From positions 75,399,935-75,463,934 of the forward strand of contig CM043950.1 of assembly GCA_014529385.2 (NCBI GenBank): a DNA stretch of 64,000 nt. Reading direction: 5' to 3'. Every line of letters begins with the position of its first letter. Within the stretch, counting starts at the first letter, position 1. Shown in pieces: positions 44,401 to 55,729 of this stretch. The notes below the pieces were generated by a model. That model ran no database searches, was not told where the DNA came from, and saw only the letters and a program-made list of their open reading frames with translations. The stretch comes from Adiantum capillus-veneris. Lineage: Eukaryota; Streptophyta; Polypodiopsida; Polypodiales; Pteridaceae. The translations under genes were made by a program, and so were the position numbers.

Positions 44401-45631
44401 ACCAAGGATGGGGGGAGACATGTATCCATTGCCAAGACAGGTGCTAACTAGGTCAAATGATTATGGCATCAAAATTAAGGGAGACAAAGGAACCAGCGGA
44501 TTAACCCAGGAGGAAAAGGGAAAGACAAAAGTGCTAAGTGTAGTCACCTTGGAGAAGGCATCAAAGCTAGAGGATACATTAGTGATTCCTATTGGGAAGA
44601 GGACCACAGAGGATAAGGAAGGAAGAAGTGCCCCAGGTCCTAGTAAGAAGAAAGGAAAGAGCCATGAAGGCGAGGATGTCAAGGCCAAGAGGAAAAGGAG
44701 AGCTCGTCGAAAGTTTCATGTTTCAGATTTTCCACTAGGGGATGGGCAATTAAGCTATGACTTGAAGGAGGATCTGACGAGCAGGAAGGCAGATGTTACT
44801 TTTGGGCAGCTTATAGAGATGGTGCCTAAGCTAAAGCGACAGTGGAAGAGGATGGTTAACCCAATGGAGAAAGAGCCAGAGAGAGGTTCAGTGAAGGTGT
44901 TGGCAATGGATGAGCTACCAGACATTTGTCCAATAGTAGATGTGTGGCATAAAAGGAAAAATTTGGGACAAGGCTATGTGGATGGCGGAGCCCAAATATG
45001 CGTCATAACACACTCATGCGTTGAGAAGATGGGTCTCACAGTGGCTGGGGTGTTAGGTTTTCGGATCAGATTGGCAAACCATCAAAAAGTAAAATGCTTG
45101 GGTGTTGTAAAGAGCTTAGAATTGGAGGCATATGATGCAAAGGCAGTGGTTGATTTTCATGTGATGCCAGCAGGGTTGGGAGAATATCCTATTATACTGG
45201 GAAGACCATGGTTACGTGCAGTGGGAGCTGTTCAAGATTGGCGACATGGTACGATTAGCCTCTATGGAAAGACAGGTACCAAGAAGCTTTATAATATGGA
45301 CACAAGGAAACGATTAGAGGAGCTTTATGAAGATGAGGATGAGTCTAGTGATGAAGACTCTTCCACAGTGACAGATGAGGATAGTGATAGCACTACCAGC
45401 AGTGATGAGGATGCTGATGTTGCATTTCTTTTGATGGACAAAGAAATTCAGGAGATTGGTTTAGTTGCATTTGCGAATCAGGTTGAAGATGAAAGTGAAG
45501 GGCCTTATGAAGTGATTGAAGGTCTGATGCAAACCAAGGTTGAGTTGTCAAAGAAGCAGGAATTAATGACGCAAATGATTAGTGGAGACCTCTCAGCTAT
45601 GGAGAAGGATATATTTGCACATGCTGGCTAG
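44401..45631 (+). CDS. Linker and aspartic protease of gypsy element C
   Basis: This part of the open frame carries a Lys-rich linker (GPSKKKGKSHEG, KRKRRARRKFHVSDFPLGDG), then the retropepsin site QGYVDGGAQICVI (Asp-Gly-Gly-Ala), and YPIILGRPWLRAVGA. An acidic segment (DEDESSDEDSSTVTDEDSD) follows. The frame ends at TAG 45629-45631; continuation (SFPDLFITSYE) is found in another frame, so a frameshift separates protease and RT. The protein would process the polyprotein. The fragment is intact in itself and is marked CDS on that ground. Confidence 0.8.
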
Positions 45632-45689
45632 TTTTCCTGATTTGTTCATTACTTCATATGAATAGATCAGAGGCTTCAAGGGTGAAGAG

Positions 45690-48431
45690 ATGCATATAGC
45701 CTTAAACGCAGCCACTAAGAAGAAACCATATCCTCTTCCATTCATCGATCAGATCTTGGATTCAGTGGCAGGTTATGAGAGGTACAGTGTGTGTGATGGT
45801 TTTTCAGGCTATTTTCAATTGAAGATTGCTCTTAAAGACCGCACAAAGACAACATTTATTACGCCATGGGGCTGCTATTGCTACACAGTGTTGCCGTTTG
45901 GGTTGTCAAATGGACCATCTTTCTATCAAGAAAGAGCAAATTGGGTGCTAGAACCATTCATTGGTAGTTGTGTTAAGGCTTTTATGGATGACTTCTGTGT
46001 TTATAGCAGTAGGACTGAACACCATGAGAAGCTGCAGATGGTATTGGCTCGATATGATGAATGTGGAGGACAACTAAATCCAAAGAAATGTCATCTAGCA
46101 CAGCCAAGGGTGAAGCTATTGGGCCATATGGTGTCAGAAAATGGCATTGAGGCTGATCCAGATAAGGTGAAGTCTATTATTCTTCTTCCATCACCTATGA
46201 GTACGAAGCAATTGGCAACCTTTATACACAAAGTGAAGTACATGGCACGATTTATTCCATTGTCTTCGCAGCTTCTTTATCCATTACAGCAAGTGGCAAA
46301 GCATGATCCATTGCAATGGGATGACAAGTGTGAAGAAGTGTTTCAAGAGGTGAAAGAGGTGTTAGGGGGGTTGTCGGCCATGCAAGCTCTTGATTGGGAG
46401 AAAGTTTTTTATGTAAATCCATCAGTAGGGGATGATGCCATTGGAGCCATGCTATTGCAAAAGGGGAAGGGCAGCCATTATATGAGGCCAGTGTATTGTG
46501 CAAGCCGAGTGAAGTTGGTAGCGGAGAGAAAGTTATCGGAAGTAGAGCTAGTGATGGCCAGTGTAATATTTGCTTGTCGACGATTTCGTCATTACTTGCT
46601 ACCACGGCCTTTTGTTTTCTTGACGAGTTATGCCTTTTTGCCACAGTTAACTAATGGTATTAACATGTCAAATGTGGTGAAGAAATGGGTAATTGAGCTG
46701 CAAGAGTTTGAGTTCTCTTTTCCAGTGGAAGATAGTACAAGGGCTACCCTAGCTGATTTGTTGACCTACAAGGCGAATCCCCTTATTGTTAAGGAAGAGG
46801 TGGTGAGAAAGGTAGTTGAAGAAGTTCCACAGATCAGCAATGCACATGTGTTGTTCTTTGATGGTTCATACAGAAAGAGCCACGATGCAGCTTCAGGGGG
46901 TATAGCACTTTATGATCCAGAGGGGAAGCTAGTATGCAAGAGAGGGTTCAAATTGGATGCTCATAGTAACAATGAGGCTGAATATGCTACATTGGAAGCC
47001 GGATTACACATTTGTTTGAAGCATGGGGTTCGAAGGTTGAGCATAAAAGGTGATGCCTTGTTAGTGGTGAAGCAAGTGCTGGGTGTGTGGAAGAGCAAGA
47101 ACACCTCATTGAAGGAAATGTGCTTCAGAATTAAAGGCTTGTTAAAAAAGTTTGAAGCATGGAGTATCAGACACATTGAACGTGCTCTAAATGGAGAGGC
47201 ACATGAAGCACCTCAAGGCATGATTGGGGAGCTATTTGTGTTGAGGACCACTTTACCTCTTTATCATGGCCGGGAAAGTTTGGCTCAAGAAGAGGAGTTT
47301 TTGCTAACAGGAATCATTCCAAAGGAGATTCAGAAGTCTAAGAAGTATGGCTTTGTGCGTAGAGCATACAGGTACAAATTGATTGGTGATGTCTTATACA
47401 TGAAAGGGGCTGATCTCGTGTTGAGACGTGTACCTTGGCGGGAGGAGCTTTACAGAGTGTTGGAAGAGAATCACGAAGGCGCATGTGGTGGCCATTTTTC
47501 TCTAAAGATCACCTTGCATAAGATTTTGCAAGAGGGGTATGTATGGCCTAGTTTGCACAAGGATGTTCACCATTGGTGTAGGTCTTGCAATAGGTGTCAA
47601 GCATTTGGGAAGAGAGTGTTGAAGCCAGAGCTACGAAAAACCATTATGGCGTTTGATGTGTTTGAAAAGTGGGGAATTGATGCAATAGGCCCGTTACCTA
47701 TCACAAGCAGGGGCAAAAGCTATATTTTGACGGCAGTGGACTATCTCTCTAGATGGGCAGAGGCTATAGCAGTAAAACAGATCACTGCAAAGGATGTGGC
47801 AAAATTTGTGTATGATGAAATATGTTGCAAGTTTGGGGTGCCACTGGAGTTACTTTCAGATAAGGGGCCAGGATTTAGAGCTAAACTGCTAGACTTCTTA
47901 TGCACAAAGATGAAGATTAGGCACCAGCATACCACTCCTTATTACCCGCAGTGTAATGGCTTGAATGAAAGATTCAATGGTGAGTTGGTACAGATTCTTT
48001 CGAAAGTGACAGAGCACCAAGGAAAGAATTGGGATTTGGAATTGCCTAGTGCATTATGGGCTTACCGTACTTCGGTAAAGACAGGTACAGGGTTTACTCC
48101 ATTTCATTTGGTGTATGGAAAGGAAGCACTATTGCCTGTGGAGGTAGAGTTGCCTGCGGTCAAGATGTTAGAGAAGTTGCTTGGGCCGCCTAGTGATGCA
48201 TTCAAAGAGAGGCTCTTGCACTTACAAGAGGTCCAGTTGGATAGGATGAGCGCATTGGAGCATTATGGGCAGATGCAGGATAAGGCTTTGACAAAGATAA
48301 ATGAAAAGGTCAAAAGTAAGGGTATCAAGAAACATGACTTGGTTTTGCGCTACAACAGTAAGCTGGACAGCACCTTCCAAAAGAAGTTTCAAATTAAGTG
48401 GGAAGGCCCTTTCAAGGTAGTAGAGTGTTAG
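45690..48431 (+). CDS. pol: RT, two RNase H domains and integrase of gypsy element C
   Basis: An uninterrupted 913-codon frame. RT: ALNAATKKKPYPLPFIDQIL, CDGFSGYFQLKIA, TPWGCYCYTVLPFGLSNGP, active site KAFMDDFCVYSS (near residue 95). Connection RNase H follows to about residue 330. A second RNase H (about 385-510) shows FFDGSYRKS, SNNEAEYATLEAGL and SIKGDALLVV; the last acidic site reads NGEAHEAP. Integrase: HEGACGGH and CRSCNRCQ zinc region, then WGIDAIGPLP, LLSDKGPGF and NGLNERFNGEL giving the D, D, E triad. Two RNase H domains point to the Tat/Ogre-like non-chromovirus branch. The first about 65 RT residues, including the fingers motifs, are missing: sequence passes from GEEMHIA straight to LNAATKK. 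The end is truncated after FQIKWEGPFKVVEC, and no 3' LTR is seen. Confidence 0.92.
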   Translation: MHIALNAATKKKPYPLPFIDQILDSVAGYERYSVCDGFSGYFQLKIALKDRTKTTFITPWGCYCYTVLPFGLSNGPSFYQERANWVLEPFIGSCVKAFMDDFCVYSSRTEHHEKLQMVLARYDECGGQLNPKKCHLAQPRVKLLGHMVSENGIEADPDKVKSIILLPSPMSTKQLATFIHKVKYMARFIPLSSQLLYPLQQVAKHDPLQWDDKCEEVFQEVKEVLGGLSAMQALDWEKVFYVNPSVGDDAIGAMLLQKGKGSHYMRPVYCASRVKLVAERKLSEVELVMASVIFACRRFRHYLLPRPFVFLTSYAFLPQLTNGINMSNVVKKWVIELQEFEFSFPVEDSTRATLADLLTYKANPLIVKEEVVRKVVEEVPQISNAHVLFFDGSYRKSHDAASGGIALYDPEGKLVCKRGFKLDAHSNNEAEYATLEAGLHICLKHGVRRLSIKGDALLVVKQVLGVWKSKNTSLKEMCFRIKGLLKKFEAWSIRHIERALNGEAHEAPQGMIGELFVLRTTLPLYHGRESLAQEEEFLLTGIIPKEIQKSKKYGFVRRAYRYKLIGDVLYMKGADLVLRRVPWREELYRVLEENHEGACGGHFSLKITLHKILQEGYVWPSLHKDVHHWCRSCNRCQAFGKRVLKPELRKTIMAFDVFEKWGIDAIGPLPITSRGKSYILTAVDYLSRWAEAIAVKQITAKDVAKFVYDEICCKFGVPLELLSDKGPGFRAKLLDFLCTKMKIRHQHTTPYYPQCNGLNERFNGELVQILSKVTEHQGKNWDLELPSALWAYRTSVKTGTGFTPFHLVYGKEALLPVEVELPAVKMLEKLLGPPSDAFKERLLHLQEVQLDRMSALEHYGQMQDKALTKINEKVKSKGIKKHDLVLRYNSKLDSTFQKKFQIKWEGPFKVVEC

Positions 48432-48792
48432 GAGTAGGGGCGGCACATGGTGGTAGTAAGTTAGCACCACTAACCACCAATGGTGGGCTAGGGTGGTGGG
48501 TGGTGATGGGTGCTAAGAAGCGGCAATGGGAGGTAGTGGTGGTGGGATTTTTTTATAAAAAAAATCTCACTCCAAAGCTCGCTTCGTAACTCTCCCCTTA
48601 AGAATGATCAATCATATCTTTCCTAATTCAACCAGTTTTAACCCAAACAATTCTTTCCTACTTTATAAACAAATGCACGTTGGTTTCTTGGAAATTACCT
48701 TCCGTTTCTAACCAACTATTCCTTTTCTGATTCTTACTCACTCCTTACGTATGCAATGTTAACTTATAAAAGAACTTAAACTATTTAAAGAC
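48432..48792. other. Non-coding junction between elements C and G
   Basis: G-rich sequence (GGTGGTGGGATTT), an A/T hairpin TTTTTTTATAAAAAAAA, and CACTCCAAAGCTCGCTTCGTAACTCTCCC, which mirrors 39.6 kb. No gene. Confidence 0.5.
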
Positions 48793-48975
48793 TTAATTGA
48801 ATAACAGGAAATCCACCTGGGACTGATCGGCCATCTGCTGTTGCGCTGGCGCCAGAAGACTCTCCTCCGTAGGCCTAATACCGGGGCCGGCTTCGTCGTC
48901 GTGCGACGCTCTAGTTCTTTTTAGAGATCTGCCCTCATCATCAGATGTAGGATCTCGGGTCCTTTTAGGTGCCAT
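48793..48975 (-). CDS. Short gag N-terminus-like exon of element G
   Basis: A 60-codon frame starts MAPKRTRDPTSDDEGRSLKR, basic and acidic in alternation. A plus-strand relative, MAPVKRTRFGGAHDHEAGTN, occurs at 61902. A 19-base sequence, TTAACATTGCATACGTAAG, follows both (at 48761-48743 minus and 62074-62092 plus). They are therefore homologous positions of one element family, probably the first exon or gag start. Function beyond that is not known. Confidence 0.5.
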   Translation of the reverse strand: MAPKRTRDPTSDDEGRSLKRTRASHDDEAGPGIRPTEESLLAPAQQQMADQSQVDFLLFN

Positions 48976-49189
48976 AACTTCTTATCCTTATAAAAAGGAC
49001 GTCTAATCATTAGGTAAATTATTTGAATTCTAAACTCAACCTTTGTATTCAACCCATCCAAGGTTAAGTTTATAGTCTTAACTCGTAAATTCTTGGCCTA
49101 GTAATTTCTTATTTGCCTATATCGACATGATAAATTTTTCCACAGCTTTCCTAAGGGTTTTCTAGGCATGTAATCATAGCACATGATTT

Positions 49190-50460
49190 ACTAATTTCCC
49201 CCTTTAATTTACCCTCAATAATAGTGGTTTTTTACTAGGATAATTATCTAAAATAATTATATGTGGTTAAGATAGTTATCACAGGTTACTTTAGATATAA
49301 TTTACCTCTGATAATTATCTCAAAGATTCTTGGGTTAATTTGCTAATTTCCCCCTTTTATTCTCCCCTAAAAACAGTGTAATTCTGTTGAGATAATTAGT
49401 TAAACTAATTATCTGAGGTTAAAGATAATTATCATGGGTTTTAGAAGATATGATTTACCTCTGATAATTATCTCAAAGCATTTTAAATCAATTTTCTATT
49501 TTCCCCCTTTTAATTTCTCCTAAAAACTGTATAATTATGCTGAGATAATTAGTTAAACTATTTATCTGAGGTTAAGATAACTATCATGAGTTTATAAAAT
49601 TTGATTCACCTCTGATAATTATCTCAAAGCAATTTGGATCAATTTTCTATTTTTCCCTTTTTAATTTGTCTAAAAAATAGTGTAATTTTGTTAACATAAT
49701 TAGGCAAACCAATTTTTTGAGGTTAACATAATTATCACGAGTTTCTAAAGATGTGACTCACCTCTCATAATTATCTCAAAGCATTTTGGATCAATTTGAT
49801 ATTTCCCCCGTTTTAATTTGTCCTAAAAATAGTGTCATTTTGCTAAAATAATTAGGTAGACTAATTATCTGAGGTTAACATAATTATCACGGGTTTTATA
49901 TAATGTGATTAACCTTTGATGAATATCTCAAAGCATTTTGAATAGATTTTCTATTTTCCCCCTTTTAATTTTTTCTAAAAATAGTGTAGTTCTGCTAAGA
50001 TAATCAGCTAAATTAATTATCTGAGGTGAACATAATTATCAGGGGTTTTTTAAGATGTGATTAACCTCTAATAAATATGTCAAATCATTTTGAATCAATT
50101 TGCTATTTTCCCCCTTTTAATTTGTCCTAAAAACAATGTGATTTTGCTAAGATAATTAGGTAAACTAATTATCTAAGATTAACATAATTATCACGGGTTT
50201 TATAAGATGTGATTAACCTCTAATAAATAACACAAAGCATTTTGAATCAGTTTGCTATTTCCCCCCTTTTAATTTGTCCTAAAAATAGTGTAATTCTGCT
50301 AAGATAATTAGGTAAAATAATTACATGAGGTTAACATAAATATCACGGGTTTCCTAAGATGTAATTAACCTCTGATACTTATTTTTTGAACATTTTGAAT
50401 CAATTTGATTATTTTCCCTTTTATTTTTCTCTCAAAAACAGTGTAATTTTGCTTAATTAA
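49190..50460 (-). repeat. 152-bp tandem repeat, about nine copies
   Basis: Landmark CCCCCTTTTAATTT recurs near 49198, 49360, 49504, 49665, 49804, 49959, 50110, 50261 and 50414. Each unit also has TGATAATTATCTCAAAGCAT (with the palindrome GATAATTATC), AGTGTAATTTTGCTAAGATA and TAATTATCTGAGGTTAACAT. It lies between the LTR-like promoter and the short gag exon of element G, so it fills that element's leader. Confidence 0.9.
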
Positions 50461-51490
50461 TTATAAAAAATACTTAGAAAATTATAAGATAATTTTTCTA
50501 TCTTAACAATAGTCTAACAGAGTTTTGATAATTATCTTAACTTAATCTAAACTTAATTAGTATAATTCCCATTAATTTATGGTTAAAATGGATAATTTCA
50601 GTCCTAATATGAAATAATAATTAATTAGCTTAATATCCCTAAGCTTAATTACAATAGTCAATAGAGAATATTTAATAAAGAGAGGATTTTTCAGTATACA
50701 TAGGATTAATCTTTAATTTATTAAGAAAATAGGTTAACCTAGCTTTGCTAATTAAAAAGGATCAGGCTAATTACTGTTTAATTAACCAACTAGAGCTTGA
50801 TCTCTAGTGATTTTTGCATAACGGTCTCTCTAGATGAGAGAGAGTGTGCCAAGGCTCCGAGTCTGTCTGAAATTGTGAAGCAAGGGGTCCTATTTATAGT
50901 TTTCTGGCACTCATAAGCTCTCACAGGCTGGAAAAAGTAGTTGCTTGCAGCTCAAGCAGCCCTACAGCTCCAGATGGCACCCCTTTCTACTAAATGAGTC
51001 CTTGGCAGGTCAGTGATGACCCTCCCATTACCTGCCAGCTTTGAAAATATCAATTCTACTATATTTTCACCTTTTTTTGCTAAATTGGTAAATATCTGGG
51101 AGCCCTTTAATAAATTCTATGCTTAAATGATTACTTCAACCCTTCAATTTTTCTTAATAATTTAATTTACATTGAATCTTTCGGAAGGACTATCAAGGTC
51201 AATTTTTGTCCGAATTTAAATCTGAAAATTTCTAGCCCGAGGTTTGTTGTGCTTAAGATTCCAGAAATACCAATATTTTCCATGGTCGAACAATTCTACA
51301 TTGCTTTTTCAATAATCATATCAGTTTGATTAGGCTTTATACAATCCTTAAGGTTTCAGAAATTGGAAACCTTACACCATATTAGGTATTATGGTGAAAA
51401 TCTCGCATTATGGGAATCTTCAAATCAAGCATATTCATATAATTTGGGAATCTCCCGCTTAAAGTGGAAAAAAATGAGGTAACTATATTC
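50461..51490 (-). mobile_element. Probable LTR of element G
   Basis: AT-rich with a clear minus-strand TATA box and the expected order LTR, repeat leader, gag start on the minus strand. LTR ends and primer site are not resolved. Confidence 0.45.
50891..50899 (-). promoter_or_regulatory. TATA box of element G
   Basis: Minus-strand CTATAAATAGG is close to the plant TATA consensus and is followed about 30 bases later by CACAATTTCAGAC, a plausible transcription start area. Confidence 0.65.
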
Positions 51491-51882
51491 ATCTATGGTT
51501 GGTAGCTATAGGTGATGATTTGTAAATTGTGGTGTTGATAAACACCAAAACTTAAGAGAATACATAGGAAGGAACTAGAAGAAAACCATGAATTAATTAA
51601 AGCAAAAAAGACACCACCACTGATATTTTTTATAAAATTGAGTAGTACAATGTCAATATAAACTCCCATATATATTTTCCTCATTTGTTGCCATATCAAG
51701 CCTTTGATTGTCACGGGAACCGAATAATAGAGATAGACAGCAAAACAGAGGAAGAAATCTTTGTATTGATAGTGTTTGATACAACAGAGGAGCAATTGAA
51801 TATATATATGGGCGCACTCCGTTGTACGGAGCTCGAACCTCCCGACCACCCCCGAGCTTCAATTCGCTTGCATGCAGCGTCT

Positions 51883-51938
51883 CACTCGCACTCGCACTCG
51901 CACTCGCACTCTCACTCGCACTCGCACTCGCACTCGCA
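51883..51938. repeat. (CACTCG)n hexanucleotide repeat
   Basis: About nine units with one CACTCT variant. The ORFs rich in Ser-His or Ala-Leu over it are repeat products. Confidence 0.95.
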
Positions 51939-53020
51939 GAAGAGAGAATGGTGAATGATCCCCAAACGCACCACCCGTCGTGCTTTTATCCTTCTTTTCC
52001 TCGAAAAGCCTGCACGATTTTCGTACCAAGTATACCTGCGAGAATAATATAATAACGTGATCGCTAAGCGATCCGTAAAGGTTAGATTTCTATCATGACA
52101 CTTTGCACAGATCCTGTTTCACACATTGATTTCTGCATCGCCTACAAAATAGCCAAAAGAACATACTCGTGCAACCAATTCAACATGATAATCAAAGTAA
52201 AAAAACATAATTATATACCTTCATAATCTCAATTGCCATACTCTACCATGAAGAAACAATCCACTTCTTGGTTGATAGCAGAGAGAACTGTATGATGTTG
52301 TAGGTCTGTCTGTCCCTGTGTACATTACACTGCTGCTGCCTTCTGTTTGTTTTCATCATAACTTTTACAAACGAACTCAGAACAGAGCGATTCAGGTACT
52401 CAAAACGACGGGAATAGGTTTGGTCTACAAGACATCGCAGACAGAATTGTGAAAAACGTCTCTGTTTGGCTAAAAACGGAACTTTTAGGTCGCGACTCAT
52501 AAAACCTCTATTTTTGGGTATCCACTACTTTTACAACTTATTTTAAGCCTACCCATGCAGTTTAAGCTAAAACACATAAATATAAAACATTGATATTAAT
52601 AAAAATCTCAATTTTACTGTTCATAGACAGACTATCTGTTATTCATTAATCTTTATCAAATCCGTCTTTAGTGTATTATTAAAAAAAAAGAATATATGTT
52701 CTTCTTAATATTTCAACTCATTCGTATGAGCTCTATTTAATAGACTATTCAACAATCTTTCAAATCGTGCTAACGAAAGATATGCCCTGCTACATTCTTT
52801 TCGACTTTAAGAACTTCAAATATTAGTCCTATTACATTGATTCAAACATGGTTGATGTGCATGGGCCAGTCCTACTTTGGATTTTAGAGCATGTCTTTTA
52901 GGAGTTTTAATTCTAGAAAGTATCCCTTGTTTGTTTGAACTCCAAGACCAAACAATCAACATTTTTTGACACTTGTGGGTCCTTGCAGTTTATAGCCCGA
53001 AAACCCTTCCAACAATTGGT
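51939..53020. other. AT-rich intergenic, nothing recognised
   Basis: Small minus ORF 52243-52500 has no domain. No splice pattern, repeat or RNA gene is visible. Confidence 0.4.
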
Positions 53021-54058
53021 CTAAGCTTGAGCATCAGCCATACCACTCTTTCTAGCACAAGGTGCCCAATATTGAGTCAAAAGATTTCTATATTTTGGTG
53101 ATGTAGGCTCTTTGTCAATGTCTCGCAAAGCCATGGCAAGCCAAACAGAATATATATCTGTGTCACTTGGCAGTGGCATTACAAAGTCACCCTGTTGCAC
53201 ATCAATCATGGGGTCATCTTTACTTGGTCTATCTCATTGAGGTCCACAAAAATGATCATTCGACTCTTCCAATCCTAAGAATCTCTTTGTCCCTTGTTGA
53301 AAATTCATCACATTGCTTTGTATTTGATGATGTTTTTTAGTTTTTGGCAAAACATGTTCATACAACAATGCTTCTGATCTGATTTCTTTTTGGATCTCTT
53401 CAATCACCTTACTCCAATAATCTATCACGGGTCTATAGTACCTTGGCACACTTATACCACCTCCTAAATTCTGCCAAAATATTATGTAGTTCTTTTGCCC
53501 TAGAATCACTTCTTCATGGACCTTAACATATTGCACCATTGGTACCAAAGGAGGATTTCCTTGTGGTAACATTGGATTCACTGTTTGTTTTCCAGATACG
53601 AATACTTCCACTCCAATTTGAAACACCTGCATGTGCCTTATATTGCATCACTAATGTTTGCTCTTGCATAAAGAACCTAAATTGAAGTGATTTGGAGTGA
53701 CCAACGAGTATGCCCTGTCCAACACAAAGATAGCCATCACATTATTTCTTGAAATCAAGAACCTTAGTGAGAAAGAATGGATCTGGAGATGAAGATGAGC
53801 TATTTCTTAGTGTATCTATCAAATGTGGAAAAGTATAAGTTTGTCTAACTCTCAACTTCTCTAAAAACCCGCTGAAAACATAGCATCTATGTCCTCTTGT
53901 GTATGTCTAACCATTAAAAATCCTAGCTGGATAGTTTTGCAAACCCTCTTTGCAACAAGCAATGACAAGTAAGAAAATAAATATCGATTTTCATTCTCCC
54001 CAACACAATGATCCAATTGTAGCAATAAGTTCTCTAGAACCAAGGTGGGCTGCCACAC
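53021..54058 (-). pseudogene. DUF7869-type transposase-like copy with C-terminal part
   Basis: Minus-strand frames in order: 54058-53861 (LENLLLQLDHCVGENENRYL, AKRVCKTIQLGFLMVRHTQE, DIDAMFS), a broken stretch, 53632-53234 (VMPLP-type tail begins after IIFWQNLGGGISVPRYYRPV) and 53209-53021 (DIYSVWLAMALRDIDKEPTS, LLTQYWAPC). GHTHEDID is changed to RHTQEDID and DN to DH, so it is diverged or dead. The N-terminal half is missing, replaced by microsatellite sequence. It is related to the copies at 23-24.5 and 38.3-39.2 kb. Confidence 0.65.
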
Positions 54059-54255
54059 CCCCTCACTCCCTTACCCACTCCCCCTCTTTCCTTGTCCCGC
54101 TACACACACATACCCTCCCTCTCCTCACCCTCTCCCTCTCTCCCCCTCGTTCAGCCCCCCTCCATCCCCCCCCCGCTACAACCCTATTTCACTCCCTTGT
54201 TGACCCTCGTTCTCACTCTCTCGTTCTCTTGTTGGAAGCCATATGGCCCAGCAAG

Positions 54256-54595
<340 letters not shown>

Positions 54596-54829
54596 CCCAG
54601 CTCCTCAGCTTCTCACCATCATCCTCTCGCTCACGCTCTCTCTCACTCACGCTATTTGTGAAGCCGGCCGAGATGCATAAAATGATTAAAAAGTATAATA
54701 AATATTCCCCTCTCTCTTATTCCCACACACAGAATTTGTGGATTGTGGGAGCGATGGGTTGCCTCGCTGGAGGAAGGTGAAGGAGCTCCTAATTTCCTAA
54801 AAAGAACCATTTCATTGATGGATTATGAT

Positions 54830-55720
54830 TTTCTCTTAAAGAGAAGGTAAAGGAGAGATTCCCTACAACGTATGAGTTGGCAGTGGAAGTGACCCACCTT
54901 AAAGACAAGAAGCTACACATGCAAGCAAGAGTCGATGAGTCAGACGAATCGAGATCAGTCTGACTAACCCGAGTGACTCCAATAGCCGCTTAGAGAACCC
55001 AACCACAAGAGGCATCAGAAGAGCAACAAGACTTGTTGAGTTCCATTATTACTCAACTTAAAAGTTTATTTGTGCGTCTGGTGCAGCAAGGGCATGCACC
55101 TGTTAGAAATCGACAACAAGGGAGAGGACAAAGGCAAAACCAAGAATACCACTACTACAATTGTGGGGAGGATGGCCATGGCATGTATTACTGCATCCAA
55201 GAAGGAAAAGAATCAATAGAGAAGAAAGACAAATCAGATCTCTCCACCAAGGGTAAGACCACCACCACCTAGGCAACCAAGGCCGATTCCACTGGTTCAA
55301 ATCCTCTAACCACCCGTACAATCACCACCACCACCACCAACAAAACCTCTCATTCCATCGCTACCTCCACCACCTGCTAGAAACCAAGCAGTGAGTGTCA
55401 TTAGCCTGGAATCTAAAGAGAAGGCAAAGGTAGAAGATCCGGTCTGAGAGAATAACAAAGGAAAAGGAAAGGTAGAAGAACTGGATGCCATGGGAGTGAA
55501 GCATGCCAGGCACGAATAAGCCTCTCAAATGGAGGAGAAGATAAAAGGAAAAGGAGAGTCTAGCAAGTAGGCCTAGATAAAAGAGCCTATCCGAGAGAAT
55601 AACAAAGAAAAAGGAAAGGTAGAAGAAGTGGATGCCATGGGAGTGAAGCGTGTCAGGCACGAATAAGCCTCTCAAATGGAGGATAAGATAAAAAGGAAAA
55701 GGCGAGCCTAGCAAGTAGGC
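54830..55720 (+). pseudogene. gag: gag remnant of gypsy element D
   Basis: Frames include SLFVRLVQQGHAPVRNRQQG and a decayed zinc knuckle YYNCGEDGHGMYYC at about 55150-55195, where the first Cys is Tyr. The Pro-rich and Lys-rich linker that follows is partly duplicated. Element D is a decayed relative of C: its later segment KITWPQLLHLAPRRRRQWTK aligns with TFGQLIEMVPKLKRQWKR of C. Confidence 0.65.
55446..55720. repeat. 147-bp tandem duplication in element D linker
   Basis: Block starting GAGAGAATAACAAAG at 55446 repeats at 55593 (GGTAGAAGAA.TGGATGCCAT in both). It adds length to the gag-protease linker. Confidence 0.85.
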
Positions 55721-55729
55721 ATCTAAGCC

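Noticed and set aside
46252-46644. 130-codon minus ORF inside element C pol
   Set aside because: Shadow of the intact RT/RNase H frame.
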